From Gari tellinella (Eukaryota; Mollusca; Bivalvia; Cardiida; Psammobiidae), in assembly GCA_922989275.2 (NCBI GenBank), contig OV277867.1, positions 40,414,070-40,478,069 of the forward strand: a stretch of DNA of 64,000 nt, in the 5' to 3' direction. Under the pieces are notes generated by a model. The model searched no databases, was not told the DNA's origin, and worked only from the letters and a program-made list of their open reading frames with translations. The position numbers were made by a program, and so were the translations under genes. Positions 19,201-30,333 of the stretch are shown here, piece by piece. Within the stretch, counting starts at the first letter, position 1, and each line of letters begins with the position of its first letter.

Positions 19201-19486
19201 TGCATTTGATGAGAAAACGTCAAATAGCCGTGTTTGAGAACTATTGGTATATCTAGGTGTACTCTTTTCACTAAAATATCCTGGATAAATAAATAATAAA
19301 ATACACCAATAAGTAACTGAAATTCTTATCATATGTGTTTATTCTCTACCTAAATGGTTCACAGTTTGAAACCAGATTATCTCTGGTTTAAATAAGATAA
19401 CATACTTCAAAACCAGCAGCAGAAACGTTAACCTTGTTCACACCTAGATATTTCTCTATATGTTTGCTGGAGGATTTCATTATAAA

Positions 19487-19695
19487 TACAGTAAAACCTC
19501 GCTATTACGACCACTAAAGTGTGTTAATTATTAGGTGTTTACGACAGGTGCCTACTTAAAGCTAGGTGACAGTGAAACAGAAAGCTCCTCCAGGAGCTTT
19601 CTGTTTTACAGTCACCTTGCTTTAAGCTGTCACCTGTATTTTATACAATCAATTAGGCTTCGTTTTAGTGGTCGTAATAGAGAGGTTTTACTGTA
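19487..19695. mobile_element. Family C MITE, near complete
   Basis: TACAGTAAAACCTCGCTATT to ATAGAGAGGTTTTACTGTA; core tip GAAAGCTCCTCCAGGAGCTTTC. Confidence 0.8.
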
Positions 19696-20097
19696 TTATG
19701 TAACAAGGGTGACAGTCCTTTTCCAAACAGCAAATCATATAAAATAGTAAACAGTGCAGACCCTGATGAGATGCTGCAACTCACTTTGCCTCATTGGTGT
19801 CTACAACAAGAGTTGCTAATGTCTGCTTAAGTGAAAGATAGACATTAACAGGTTCAATCTCCCCAAAGATTTGTATTTTAACATTATCAAGAATCAGGTT
19901 TCATTCAGGGGATGTTTATCTTTTCTAAACTGTCATCTGCTTTGATATTGAACAGTGTAATACGTATACCTATACTGACCAGGTGATATTCAAAGATGAT
20001 TATCAAATTTTCCATTAATTTTGTACCTGCCATGTGTTCAGTTGCCACTGTTTGTGACTAAGGTTAGCAGTTTGTGCCCTGTGTGCAGTGTGCAGAG

Positions 20098-20336
20098 TAC
20101 AGTAGAGAAAATGTATTCTTTTCCAATAAACATGTTTGCGCCAAAACTTATTTCCATTGCAAACAGTTTGGAGTCAGATTAGACGCTAGTTAACTCGGTG
20201 TCTGATCAGGCTCAAAACTGTTTGCACTCAGATTAAAACTGGTAGTCAGAATTGTCAAAAAGTTGTCATTTTCTGTATTTCATTGCAATTCGTTTTGTTT
20301 GTGTTTAAACAGAAGAATAACGTTTTCTCCACTGTA
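20098..20336. mobile_element. Family J MITE with D-type palindrome
   Basis: TACAGTAGAGAAAATGTATTC to CGTTTTCTCCACTGTA; palindrome 20160-20225. Related to the copies at 62473 and 63548. Confidence 0.7.
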
Positions 20337-20506
20337 TTCCAGACCAGGTAGCCAACTCACAATTGATGGCCAACGACGGCCATCAATTTCTATACTGAAC
20401 TCATGGCTGGTTTGAATTGTACAATAAAACTCCTCATATCTTGTAATATTCATAAATGCACACCCAGATACATAGATACAAAAGTTTTGCAAATTGTGAT
20501 TGGCAG

Positions 20507-20718
20507 TTAACTCTTTGAATGCTAGCGATGGATATATGTGCCACAGTGATTGCCTTTGCAAACAGTTTGGATCCAGATGAGAAGCCGCGTAACGCAGTGC
20601 CTCATCAGGATCCAAACTGTTTGACACTCTGAACATATTTTGAAAAGAAATTTAAAAATTCTATATTTTAAGAAAAATAGCAGATGACAAATGTTGCACC
20701 CAGTATGCAAATAGTTAA
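20507..20718. mobile_element. TTAA-flanked family K MITE with D-type palindrome
   Basis: TTAACTCTTTGAATGCTAGC to CAGTATGCAAATAGTTAA; palindrome 20559-20623. Confidence 0.7.
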
Positions 20719-20839
20719 AGGGTTGACAGTCAGCTGTCACTTAGTACATGCATTATGGTCAAATATAACTCCAAAATATGCATAGAACTCAATAAGTGAA
20801 TAACAATGACATTTTATACAGTCATGAAATAGTTTCTAG

Positions 20840-20960
20840 TTTCCTAGCAGATGGAAGCCTAAAGCAGGCTTAAAGTAAAACAGAATGTTTCTTACTTCCA
20901 ATCCGTTCCTAGTGACCACCTGTCTTCAAAACTAGAAACAGGCTATTATAGGGTTAATCC
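20840..20960. repeat. Worn family B MITE
   Basis: AAAGCAGGCTTAAAGTAAAAC and GGCTATTATAGGGTTAA remnants. Confidence 0.4.
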
Positions 20961-21117
20961 CTATAGCTAGCTTCCAATCACTACAAAACCCTCCTATCAA
21001 TAATCAGTAGTTTATTGTTTATTTCTGTCTCTTCTGTATCAGTGTCAATGAAACTTTCCAGTAAACACTAAGGTAACCTCCTACAAGTTGTTATAATTAT
21101 CCTGGATTGGAATAAAA

Positions 21118-21334
21118 TGTGCATGCTAGCAGGGGATATACGCTCCACAGTGATTACCTCTGCAAACAGTTTGGATCCTGATGAGACGCCGCATAATGTG
21201 GCGTCTCATCAGGATCCCCACTGTTTGACACTCTGACCCTGTTTTGAAAAGAAACTTTGAAAATTCTATATTTAGAATAGTTACAAAAGACAATTTTGCA
21301 GATGAAATAAAACTACTAGCATGCAAAGAGTTAA
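21118..21334. mobile_element. Family K MITE with D-type palindrome
   Basis: GTGCATGCTAGCAGGGGATA to CTAGCATGCAAAGAGTTAA; palindrome 21165-21230 (GACGCCGCATAATGTGGCGTC tip). Confidence 0.7.
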
Positions 21335-21483
21335 AGCACACTATACCTTACACTTGTTGCATACTAGTTTCCACACTAACTTCTTTACCTCCCAATCTCT
21401 TAATGAGCCAGAGAGAGAGCTAGGAGTAGTAATTGTTATGAATGGTCTGATAAAGTCATTACTGCATACAGTTATACTTATGT

Positions 21484-21740
21484 TAACCCACTGAGCCCAA
21501 GTGATTAGTATATGCGGTCTTTACAAACAGTGTACCTGTGAAGAGTACATTTGTCCTATATTCAGCTAGTGCAAAAACTGAAAAAGCATTAAATTTTGTC
21601 CTACCAGTATATGCAAACAGTGTCCTAGATCACACAGTTCATGCAGGAGCCCCCTGTTTGTTGTTTTTGCAATATATTGTTAAAATTAACTTTAAAATGG
21701 ACTTGACTAAATTGGAAACTGATATTGCTCATTAAATTGT
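21484..21740. mobile_element. Worn family A-like MITE
   Basis: TTAACCCACTGAGCCCAAGT at the left; CAAACAGTGTACCTGTGAAG and CAAACAGTGTCCTAGATCAC in the middle; right end eroded. Confidence 0.5.
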
Positions 21741-21866
21741 TTGAAGTTTTTGGGGTAAATGAAATTTATTGCAAAAAGCTCCTTAAGGAGCACTCATCAT
21801 TACTTATGTCTTGAATTACACGGACATCTTTCTATAATACCCCAAATTCATTTTCTTCATCATGCA

Positions 21867-22118
21867 TTAACCCTTTACGCCAAAGCCTGTTTCTAGTTAT
21901 TAAAACATGTTACTACATAAAGCAGGTTGAAAGTAAAGCAGAATGCACCTGAGGACGCATTCTGCTTTACTCTCAGCCTGCTTTAAGCGAAAATCTGCTA
22001 TAATATAGAAAATATTTCTTATGGTACATATTCATAATTGTGTTAATTGGAACTATTTTCCTCAATTGATGAATAAACTAGAGACTTAAAAAGGCACATT
22101 TATGGGGTAATGGGTTAA
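21867..22118. mobile_element. Family B MITE
   Basis: TTAACCCTTTACGCCAAAGC to TATGGGGTAATGGGTTAA; core AAAGCAGGTTGAAAGTAAAG, tip GCACCTGAGGACGC. Confidence 0.75.
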
Positions 22119-22172
22119 GCATTCATCTGTAAAAGATTGCAATGATTCTTCTTTCTGTGATTGCTAGCACCC

Positions 22173-22422
22173 CTAACCCTTTAGTCTTGTTTTAGTTTTG
22201 AAGACAGGTGACCATTTAAAGCAGGTTGAAAGTAAAGTAGAACATGCCTTCAGAGGCAGTCTGCTTTACTGTCAACCTACTTTATTGAAGCTACCATCTG
22301 CTAGTTGGTAGAAAATAATTATTGTGGTACATATTCATGACTGTATAAATTAAGTGGAACTATTTTCTTCAGTGCAATAAATTAAATGCGTAAAAAAGCA
22401 CACTCATGGGATAATGGGTTAA
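22173..22422. mobile_element. Family B MITE
   Basis: CTAACCCTTTAGTCTTG to CATGGGATAATGGGTTAA, immediately after the previous copy. Confidence 0.7.
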
Positions 22423-22494
22423 AACAATTTTGACTGTATAAAGTGATACACAGTTACAATACGGCTAATCAAAACAAGATGTATAATAATAAGG

Positions 22495-22607
22495 CTGACT
22501 ATTTCCTAGCAAATGGTAGCTTAAAGCAGGCTGAAAGTAAAGCAGAATGTGCCTTAAGGTGTTCACCTGTCTTCAATATAAGAAACAGGCTATGGGGCAA
22601 TGGGTTA
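22495..22607. mobile_element. Half family B MITE
   Basis: CTTAAAGCAGGCTGAAAGTA then GGCTATGGGGCAATGGGTTAA; one palindrome arm is deleted. Confidence 0.55.
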
Positions 22608-22972
22608 AGAACAGGTGGTAGCTTTGGGAGCTTAATTTTATGCATTACATTGTTCTGCATTCAGCATCTACCTGCTGCCTCTTTTTCCTGTCCTCATCTC
22701 TTTGACACAGGTTTTGAATGATAAACCTTTTTATCCACCCACCAAAGACACACTATGCCTGATGGTACAACTTCAAGTTTGTAGTAAGCAGGGGTCCTAT
22801 GGGGATATCAAGTTCTAATTAACTCGTGGAGCCTCCACTTCAACAACACACAAACAGTTACCTGTTTATTTTCATCCACTTTTCTGGTGCAGGGAAATGA
22901 TTAACTAAGACAGTACAGAGTAATTAATTATGGCATGCATACAAGTCTGTATGAACCGCTTCTTTATCTTAA

Positions 22973-23223
22973 TTAACTCTTTGAACCCTAGTCCCGCATA
23001 TAGGCGTGCTTTTCAAACAGTGTACATGTGAATAGTACACATGTCCTATGCAAACAGTGAAGACCCAGATCAGAGGGCTCCGGAAGGAGCCCTCTGATCA
23101 GGGTCTTCACTGTTTGTCACAATGCCAAACATTGACAAAAACAACCCTTAAAAGTCAGAAATGGACTATTCTAAAATGGAAACTGGCATTGTCCATTTAA
23201 AGGTATAGGGAGGAAAGAGTTAA
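22973..23223. mobile_element. Family A MITE
   Basis: TTAACTCTTTGAACCCTAG to AGGGAGGAAAGAGTTAA; palindrome 23052-23117 with the tip GGGCTCCGGAAGGAGCCC. Confidence 0.85.
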
Positions 23224-23263
23224 ATTATAGGCAACCCAATAGAAAAAATGTAATGACGAGTGA

Positions 23264-23328
23264 CAAACAGCTTGAATCCAGATCAGACGCCGCGTTACGC
23301 GGCATCTGATCTGGATTCAAGCTGTTTG
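23264..23328. repeat. D-type palindrome
   Basis: CAAACAGCTTGAATCCAGAT arm with the tip GACGCCGCGTTACGCGGCATC; arms match apart from one C/T difference. Confidence 0.75.
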
Positions 23329-23329
23329 C

Positions 23330-24276
23330 AAATTTTTTTAATGTAAGCCAAGTCATAATTGTCCCTCCCTATAAGGACTCCCTCCGAACAACACACACAA
23401 TCTGTGTCTCCCATTGGGTGTTGTTGTGGAGAGGGACCACTGTAATAATTTCCAGTATTTATAGGATAATTTACTGTTTTCCTGCTATCAGTGAGTAACA
23501 TATAATAGGACTTGTGACGGATTCAAACCAAAGAACAATCTAAACATACAAATAATAAATGGATCACACATAATTATATTCACAAATTGTTTCTTCTTTC
23601 ACAGATTCATTCAGGGTCTACTTCATTAAATAAAATACACCGCACAATAACAATCAATTAACCTTTCTCCTGATGATCCCCCTTATACTGGTTTTTACTA
23701 CAATAGTATGAAGTCAAGATCAGGCACCAAATTACTCAGGATCTGTTCCAGATTAAAATTGTCTTGACACTATGTTGTTGTGGGTTTGTTTTCTTCAAAA
23801 TTTGACATATTATGCAGAGAACAACTTTACAGCAGACAACGTTATAGCAAGAGGGGAGATAACCTTTTGCAAGTTGAACAAATGTAAATTGCTCGAAATG
23901 TTAATATAAACTGAAAGTCTTGGCAAGTTTACTTTTATTGTCCTTTATCAGCTGAAACACCTCTAAATTACATGTACTAATGTTTGGATCCTGATAATGC
24001 AGGCCCTGCACACTGTGGGGTATGATCAGCTGCCAAACTGTTTGCAAACTAATCCTCAGTATTTAATATTTCCTGTGTGTTTAAGGGGTAAAAAACAAGC
24101 CAGATAAACCTAATGACATGTGAATTATGTAGTTATTCCATAGGCGACATTGTGTCAAATTGATGCGGACATTAACATAGTGAAGCTGAATCAATTACTT
24201 TGCAAGTAGCTTGCCAGAATATACATGAAATCATGAGCCAGGCCAGAAAAACCACACTTTGCATTATAAAATAGAG
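23330..24276. other. Intergenic, one worn palindrome
   Basis: A degenerate D-type copy is at about 23981-24046 (TGTTTGGATCCTGATAATGC ... CCAAACTGTTTGC). Nothing else recognisable. Confidence 0.4.
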
Positions 24277-24468
24277 TACAGTCGAACTTCGATATCTCGA
24301 AGTCGGTTTTGTCGAACATACCCGTATTTCAAAGTTAAAACGTGGCTACGTTTTAACTTTGAAATATGGGTATGTTCGACTTAACCAAGCATGAAATAAT
24401 GCAGTTCATATGTCGAACTATTGGATAGTTCGAGTTAAACAAGTTCGAGATATCGAAGTTCGACTGTA
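24277..24468. mobile_element. Family E MITE, complete
   Basis: TACAGTCGAACTTCGATATC to the inverted GATATCGAAGTTCGACTGTA. Central palindrome CGTATTTCAAAGTTAAAACG ... CGTTTTAACTTTGAAATA. Flanked by TA. Confidence 0.85.
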
Positions 24469-24609
24469 CTTAGAGCAAGCCTTACTACCATCTCAGTATC
24501 TGTGTAAATCTGTGTAAAGTCTATATAGTGTTCCCTCCCTACAACGGCCCTCCCAACAATGATTCCCTACTTACAAAAATGCTTGCTGCTGTTCCCCAAG
24601 CAAGACAAC

Positions 24610-24819
24610 TACAGTAAAACCCCTCTATTACGACCACTAAATTATGTTAATTATTAGGGTGTTTTACGGTAGGTGACCGCTTAAAGCAAGGTGACAGTGA
24701 AACAGAAAGCTCCTTGGGAGCTTTCTGTTTCACTGTAACCTTGCTTTAAGCTGTCACCTCTCTATTATACAATCAATTAGCCTTCGTTTTAGTGGTCGTA
24801 ATAGCGAGGTTTTACTGTA
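24610..24819. mobile_element. Family C MITE, complete
   Basis: TACAGTAAAACCCCTCTATT to ATAGCGAGGTTTTACTGTA; core tip GAAAGCTCCTTGGGAGCTTTC. Confidence 0.85.
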
Positions 24820-25046
24820 CATCTAATCTTTTCACTGCTGCAATATCGTCTACTTTGAACTACAGCAAAAAATATGTCTTTTTATATCTCTAATTATTTC
24901 TTCACTGAAGTAAGAAGTCCCCACCTAGGAAGTCCAGAACATAAACCACAAAACATAAGCCATATCTAGGATTTTTAAGGATGGCAGCTCAAAGCAGGTT
25001 AAAAGTAAAGCAGAAGGCACTCAGCCTTTGACACTAACATTTCAAA

Positions 25047-25410
25047 ACAAGAGGGCCATGGCCCACAAGTCGCTCACCTGAGAACATTGTATCAAAGCTG
25101 ACTGGGCAAGACAATATTGTGATATACATGTATATAGATATAAAAAGATTTTTAAATATTTTCTTATGCATTAAAAGTTGTCTATACGGTCATGTTAGAA
25201 AATCTAGTCCCACAGCAAGGGGAATAACTCTAGCCAAAAACTTTGAACAAGATTTCGTTCCCCCTTATCACTGAAGGTTCTGATAAAGTTTGGTTGAAAT
25301 CAGGTCAGTGGTTTCAGAAGAGATGTTGTTTGAAAATGTGAACGGACGACGTACGCCGGACGGAATGGATGACAAGAGCTCATCCTGAGCCTAAGGCTCA
25401 GGTGAGCTAA
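25047..25410. mobile_element. Helitron-like non-autonomous element 1
   Basis: Begins ACAAGAGGGCCATGGCCCAC then TCGCTCACCTGAG. Ends with a hairpin CCTGAGCC-TAA-GGCTCAGG followed after 8 nt by terminal CTAA, the Helitron 3' pattern (hairpin then CTRR). No coding region. Confidence 0.6.
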
Positions 25411-25533
25411 CAAGAAGTTTTTGCTTTGAAAATGTAGGAATCTGAATAGTATCTCTGGAGTCCAAAACAAACCTCAAACATTTACAATTGTTCACGAATT
25501 TAATACTGCAATGAGCTTGCAGAAAAGGTCATA

Positions 25534-25736
25534 CAAGGCTCCAGATAAGAGGGAGTAAACTGAACAAATCCAACACTTTCTCACTCATTTTAGCACCAAA
25601 TCCTATGGTGTTACTAACTTACTACTCATCAGAATCGTCTCTTCGAGACGATTCTAATGAGTAGTGACACCATAGGGTTTAATACAGAAATAAAGTGTGT
25701 GTGTTTTTTTAAATACTCACTTTATCTGGAGCTCTG
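25534..25736. mobile_element. Family G MITE with 6-bp target duplication, copy 2
   Basis: CAAGGCTCCAGATAAGAGG to CTTTATCTGGAGCTCTG, flanked by GTCATA at 25528-25533 and 25737-25742. Long palindrome around AGAATCGTCTCTTCGAGACG. Confidence 0.8.
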
Positions 25737-25883
25737 GTCATATTTAAGTTAACAACCATTGATACAAGCTAAGGTCACTGCAGCTCTCTAAAGGCCTCAA
25801 TTAGTCAATACCTGATAGGGTATAATATAACAAGAGTTGTCAGAGAGACAACAAAGTTCGCCAACAGCACATTTCAAAAATTA

Positions 25884-27684
25884 ACAAGAGCCCCATGGGG
25901 CATATTCGCTCACCTGAGAATAATTGGAAAAATGGAGATATTGATTTATGTCCAGGACTGACCTAGATATGCAACAATTTGAACAAAATATGTAAAGGAT
26001 ATTTAAAAGTGTCACCATACAGAATATAAAAGCTCTGGCCATATTAGAGTCAGAGAAGAAGACGTTTTTCTCTATATAACTCTATGTAAAACAGTGACCC
26101 CCGGGGCGGGGCAAATTTTGACCCTAGGGGCATAATTTGAACAAACTTAATAGAGGACCTGTAGGCGATGATATGTGCCATATATCTAAGCTCTGGCCCT
26201 TGTAGTTTTAGACAAGAAGATTTTTTAAGTTTTCATTGTAAAAATTCTATTTTTAGCTCCTGTGACCTAGTTATGCAACGGACCAGAACAATTTGTATAA
26301 TTTTGGTATAGGACATCTAGAAGTGTCACTATGCCAAATATCAAAGCTCTGGCCATATTAGTTTCAGAGAAGAAGACGTATGAAAATTTCACTATATAAC
26401 TCTCTGTAAAACCATGACCCCCGGGGCGGGGCCAATTTTGACCCCAGGGGCATAATTTGAACAAACTTGATAGAGGACCTGTAGGCGATTCTATGTGCCA
26501 AATATCTAAGCTCTGGCCCTTGTAGTTTCAGACAAGAAGATTTTTTAAGTTTCATTGAAAAAATCTATTTTTAGCTCCTGTGACCTAGTTATGCAACCGA
26601 CCACAACCATTTGAACAATTTTGGTAAAGGACATCTAGAAGTGTCACTATGCCAAATATCAAAGCTCTGGCCACATTGGTTTCAGAGAAGAAGACGTTTG
26701 AAAATTTCACTATATAACTCTATGTAAAACTGTGACCCCCGGGGCGGGGCCAATTTTGACCCAAAGGACATAATTTGAACAAATTTGATAGAGGACCTGT
26801 AGATGATGCTATGTGCCAAATATCTAAGCTCTGGCCCTTGCAGTTTTTGACAAGAAGATTTTTTAAGTTTTCATTGAAAAAAATCTATTTTTAGCTTCTG
26901 TGACCTAGATATGCAACAGACCGGAACTATTCGAACAAAGTGTTGAGGATATTTAGAAGTGTCACCATACTGAATATCAAAGCTCTGGTCATATAAGTGT
27001 CAGAGAAGAAGACGTTTGAAAATTTCACAATATGACTCTTTGTAAAACTGTGACCCCCGGGGCAAAATTTGAACAAACTTGATAGAGGACCTGTAGGCGA
27101 TGCTATGTGTCAAATATCTAAGCTCTGGCCCTTGTCGTTTCAGACAAGAAATTTTTTTAAGTTTTCATTGAAAAAATCTATTTTTAGCTCCCGTGACCCT
27201 ACATATGCAACAACCGGAACCATTTGAACAATATTAGTATAGGACATCTTGAAGTGTCACCATGCCAAATATCAAAGCTCTGGCCTTATTAGTTAGTTTC
27301 AGAGAAGAAGACGTTTGAAAATTTCACTATATAACTCTATGTAAAACTGTGACCCCCAGGGCGGGGCCAATTTTGACCCCAGGGGCATAACTTGATAGAG
27401 GATCAGTAGATGATGCTATGTGCCAAATATCTAAGCTCTGGCCCTTGCAGTTTTTGGCAAGAAGATTTTTTAAGATTTTCTTATTTTCCCACTTTGATTG
27501 CCATGGCAACCAGAGTTCTGCATTGTTTTCAATTCTTTGAACAAATTTGAAAGAGCTTGACCTAAGGAACATTTCTGTAAAGTTTGGTTGAATTCTGTTA
27601 AGCGGTATAGGAGGAGATGTCATTTGAAGCAATTGTTAACGACGACGGACACAGGGCCTTGAGCCTTTGGCTCAGGTGAGCTAA
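25884..27684. mobile_element. Helitron-like element 2 with internal tandem array
   Basis: Starts ACAAGAGCCCCATGGGGC then TTCGCTCACCTGAG and ends CTTGAGCC-TTT-GGCTCAGG-TGAGCTAA, the same start and 3' hairpin-CTAA layout as element 1 but a different interior. Confidence 0.6.
25920..27480. repeat. About 318-bp tandem repeat array
   Basis: Units contain GTGACCCCCGGGGCGGGGC at about 26094, 26415, 26732, 27050 and 27349, then ATAATTTGAACAAACTTGAT, GATGCTATGTGCCAAATATC and CAAGCTCTGGCCCTTG-type text. About 4.5 units, moderately diverged. Several open frames in the array are repeat translations. Confidence 0.85.
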
Positions 27685-27884
27685 AAAAGTGTGCTGTTCA
27701 CGACCAAGCCTAAGCCAGGCCCTGAGGGGTATAGCATAATCTAGTCTTATACTTTGCACAGACAAGCTATAACAAGAGCACCGCAAGTCGGGAACATTAT
27801 AAATGAGCCCGTCACATGCATCTTAAAATGTAGCCATACTATAACAGTCACAAGATAAATTGAACAAATGGGGAAAAGGGACAT

Positions 27885-28040
27885 AACACTGACCATTGGG
27901 GGTCGACATGGAAAACCCTTAAGTTAATATATGTTAAAACTTAAATCCCTTAATTTCTTGTAATAACACTGACCATTGGGGGTCGACATGGAAAACCCGT
28001 AATATATGTTAAAACTTAAATCCCTTAATTTCTTGTATCA
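27885..28040. repeat. Tandem duplication, about 72 bp
   Basis: TAACACTGACCATTGGGGGTC, GACATGGAAAACCC and TTAAAACTTAAATCCCTTAA occur twice in tandem. Confidence 0.75.
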
Positions 28041-28289
28041 CCATATCAAATCTAAATGGAATTGAACTGAGAATTTAAAACCGACATCAAGTGTACTTCA
28101 GTGACTCTAATTTTCAGTAAAATTTGTACTCCTGACAAAGACCTGAATAAGGTCGAAACTAGTTAAGTGTACATAATAAAATTGGTCAACCATAAATGGA
28201 GCCTGTGGTTATTCACACTTCCTTGAACTTTCATTGAGAATTTAAAAGTGTTTGCCTTTCCTACACAATGCCTATATTTGTCATTAAAA

Positions 28290-28830
28290 GGGGCATAACT
28301 CTGAAAATAAAGAGTCACATGGACAACCTGTAATACTGATGTATATCCAATCCCTTCATTTCTTGTATCACCATATCAAATCTGAAAGGAATTAAACAGA
28401 TACATGTAGATTAAAAGATTTTGCCTTTCTACAAAAATGCCCATTTTTGACAATAAATGGTACATAACACTCGAGTCTCGAGTGTCATACACAATCTTGC
28501 TGATAATCGAACTTGACCGAGACATTGTGGTCATATACATGCTGACCAAGTTTCAAAAGGATTGGAATAAATGTGGTTGAGTAAGAGAGCGGACAAGTCA
28601 AAATTAACAAAAGTGCCCATTTTCTACAATAAAAGGGGCATAACTTTTGAATGTATCACAGTATCGGGCAAGCTTGCTGGTTATCGATCTTGACCGAAAC
28701 ATTGTGGTCATATACATGCTGATCAAGTTTCAAAAGGATTGGAATAAAAAAAGTTAGAAAGCAGACAAGCAAAGGTTAATGGTTGGACAAATGTACGGAC
28801 GGCGCCATAAGGCATAACATAATACGTATT
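28290..28830. repeat. Imperfect tandem repeat block
   Basis: The phrases GGGGCATAACT, GACATTGTGGTCATATACAT, GCTGACCAAGTTTCAAAAGG and ATTGGAATAAA recur with a spacing of about 180 bp. Confidence 0.65.
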
Positions 28831-28839
28831 ATGTTGGGG

Positions 28840-30290
28840 AAACAATGTGAACATTAAGTTTACTGTGTAACATTTATAAATGGTTCAACACTTAGATCTT
28901 AGTTAAGATACAGATCATCATCAGATACAACTAAATTGGTTTCTGATCAGGATATAAATTGTTAGTGACTTTTTCACTCACGCTAATGAAATAATGTTGA
29001 ACTTCAAACAATTTAAGCATTATATAAAAGCAAATACAGTTATTTATTTTTAACTTTCTGTAGAAAACAGAAAATGTTTCAATGCATTAACAGACATTTA
29101 AAACATTTGCAATCAGTATCAAGTTGGTGAGAGTGACTTGGACTTGTGCAAATATATAGACATCAATCATTTGAGACGTTTCGAAAACACTAGATTGGTA
29201 TATTTGACACAAAAAATATATATGACAACAACGGTTATTTGAAACTTGCAAACTTCGTGACTTATGGTACCAGTAAGTTGGATTGTTCGATAACTATCAA
29301 TGTCAGAGATACAGGGCTAACAATGGGTTGTAAATTTATATCAAAAGTGGATATGCTTGCATGCATTTTTGGTATATGGATCAGATAAATCTGGATTCCT
29401 GTTTCAAGGAGTTCATTCTTGGACCTATTTTAGGTAGTCTAAGTCAAATGCTAAAACTTCTTAATTTCTGCTTTACAACCAACCTGCTGTAACAGTAAGT
29501 GATCATGTCTGAAGTCAAAACAATGAACAGGCTTAATGGGTAAACGATTACCGGTTATGCTTTAGCAATTTCAGGACATTTTGCTACCTAGGCCTACTGC
29601 GTTCACGTCTGTCAGTTTGCTTAACATGCAGGTTCAGGGGCAAAATCTACATCAGTGGGCCCCTTTCCAGGAAGTTGGCTTGCTGGACGCACAGCAGTCC
29701 TAACACCTGATCACCCAGGTGTCTCTCTCTCCAAAGATTTTTAATTTTGAATGAGGGTGCATGTACCCTCTAGGGCACATACAAATTTCAGAGGGTGCAT
29801 ATAAAAAGTACAAATCATTAAAATGCATGCTAGTAACTAATAACTGGATTTTCCGTTTTTTCTATAACAAAGTAGCTGTTGTACCGTTACCCTAACTCTA
29901 GACAAGCAATACAGTGCGATATCACAAATAATTACAATGTAGCAATCAGTTATTCAAACAACGGATACGCACCAGGGATGAAAATTTGGAAATTTGCAGA
30001 TCCACCAGTAAATTTTGATTTCATTTGTTTCGAAGTGTACTGTTCGTATCTCTCACATGATTACTTAACCAGGCCATCAATTTGGACTGAGCAGACACAT
30101 TTACAGACTATAGGAGGGCATATGCTAAGACTGTGTCATTAAATATCTTCTTTTATTATAAGGTGTTAAACTGTTTTCCCCAATATTGTTAAAGTTAAAA
30201 GACGTTTAAGACGGGATAAAATACATCTGATAAGCCGTCCAGGTTTTCGACTGTGTAGTCGGATTTCGCATAAAGAAATGGGGGACCTCA
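28840..30290. other. No recognisable feature
   Basis: Unique-looking AT-rich DNA. The longest frame (29879-30142) has no motif, no codon pattern and no splice context that I can support. Confidence 0.3.
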
Positions 30291-30333
30291 AGATGTTGGA
30301 CTGATCAGACGTGTCCGAGAAAGATGACAAAAT

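Noticed and set aside
26267..27632. Minus-strand open frames in the 318-bp array
   Set aside because: They repeat with the tandem units and overlap CCCCCGGGGCGGGG tracts; no recognisable protein.
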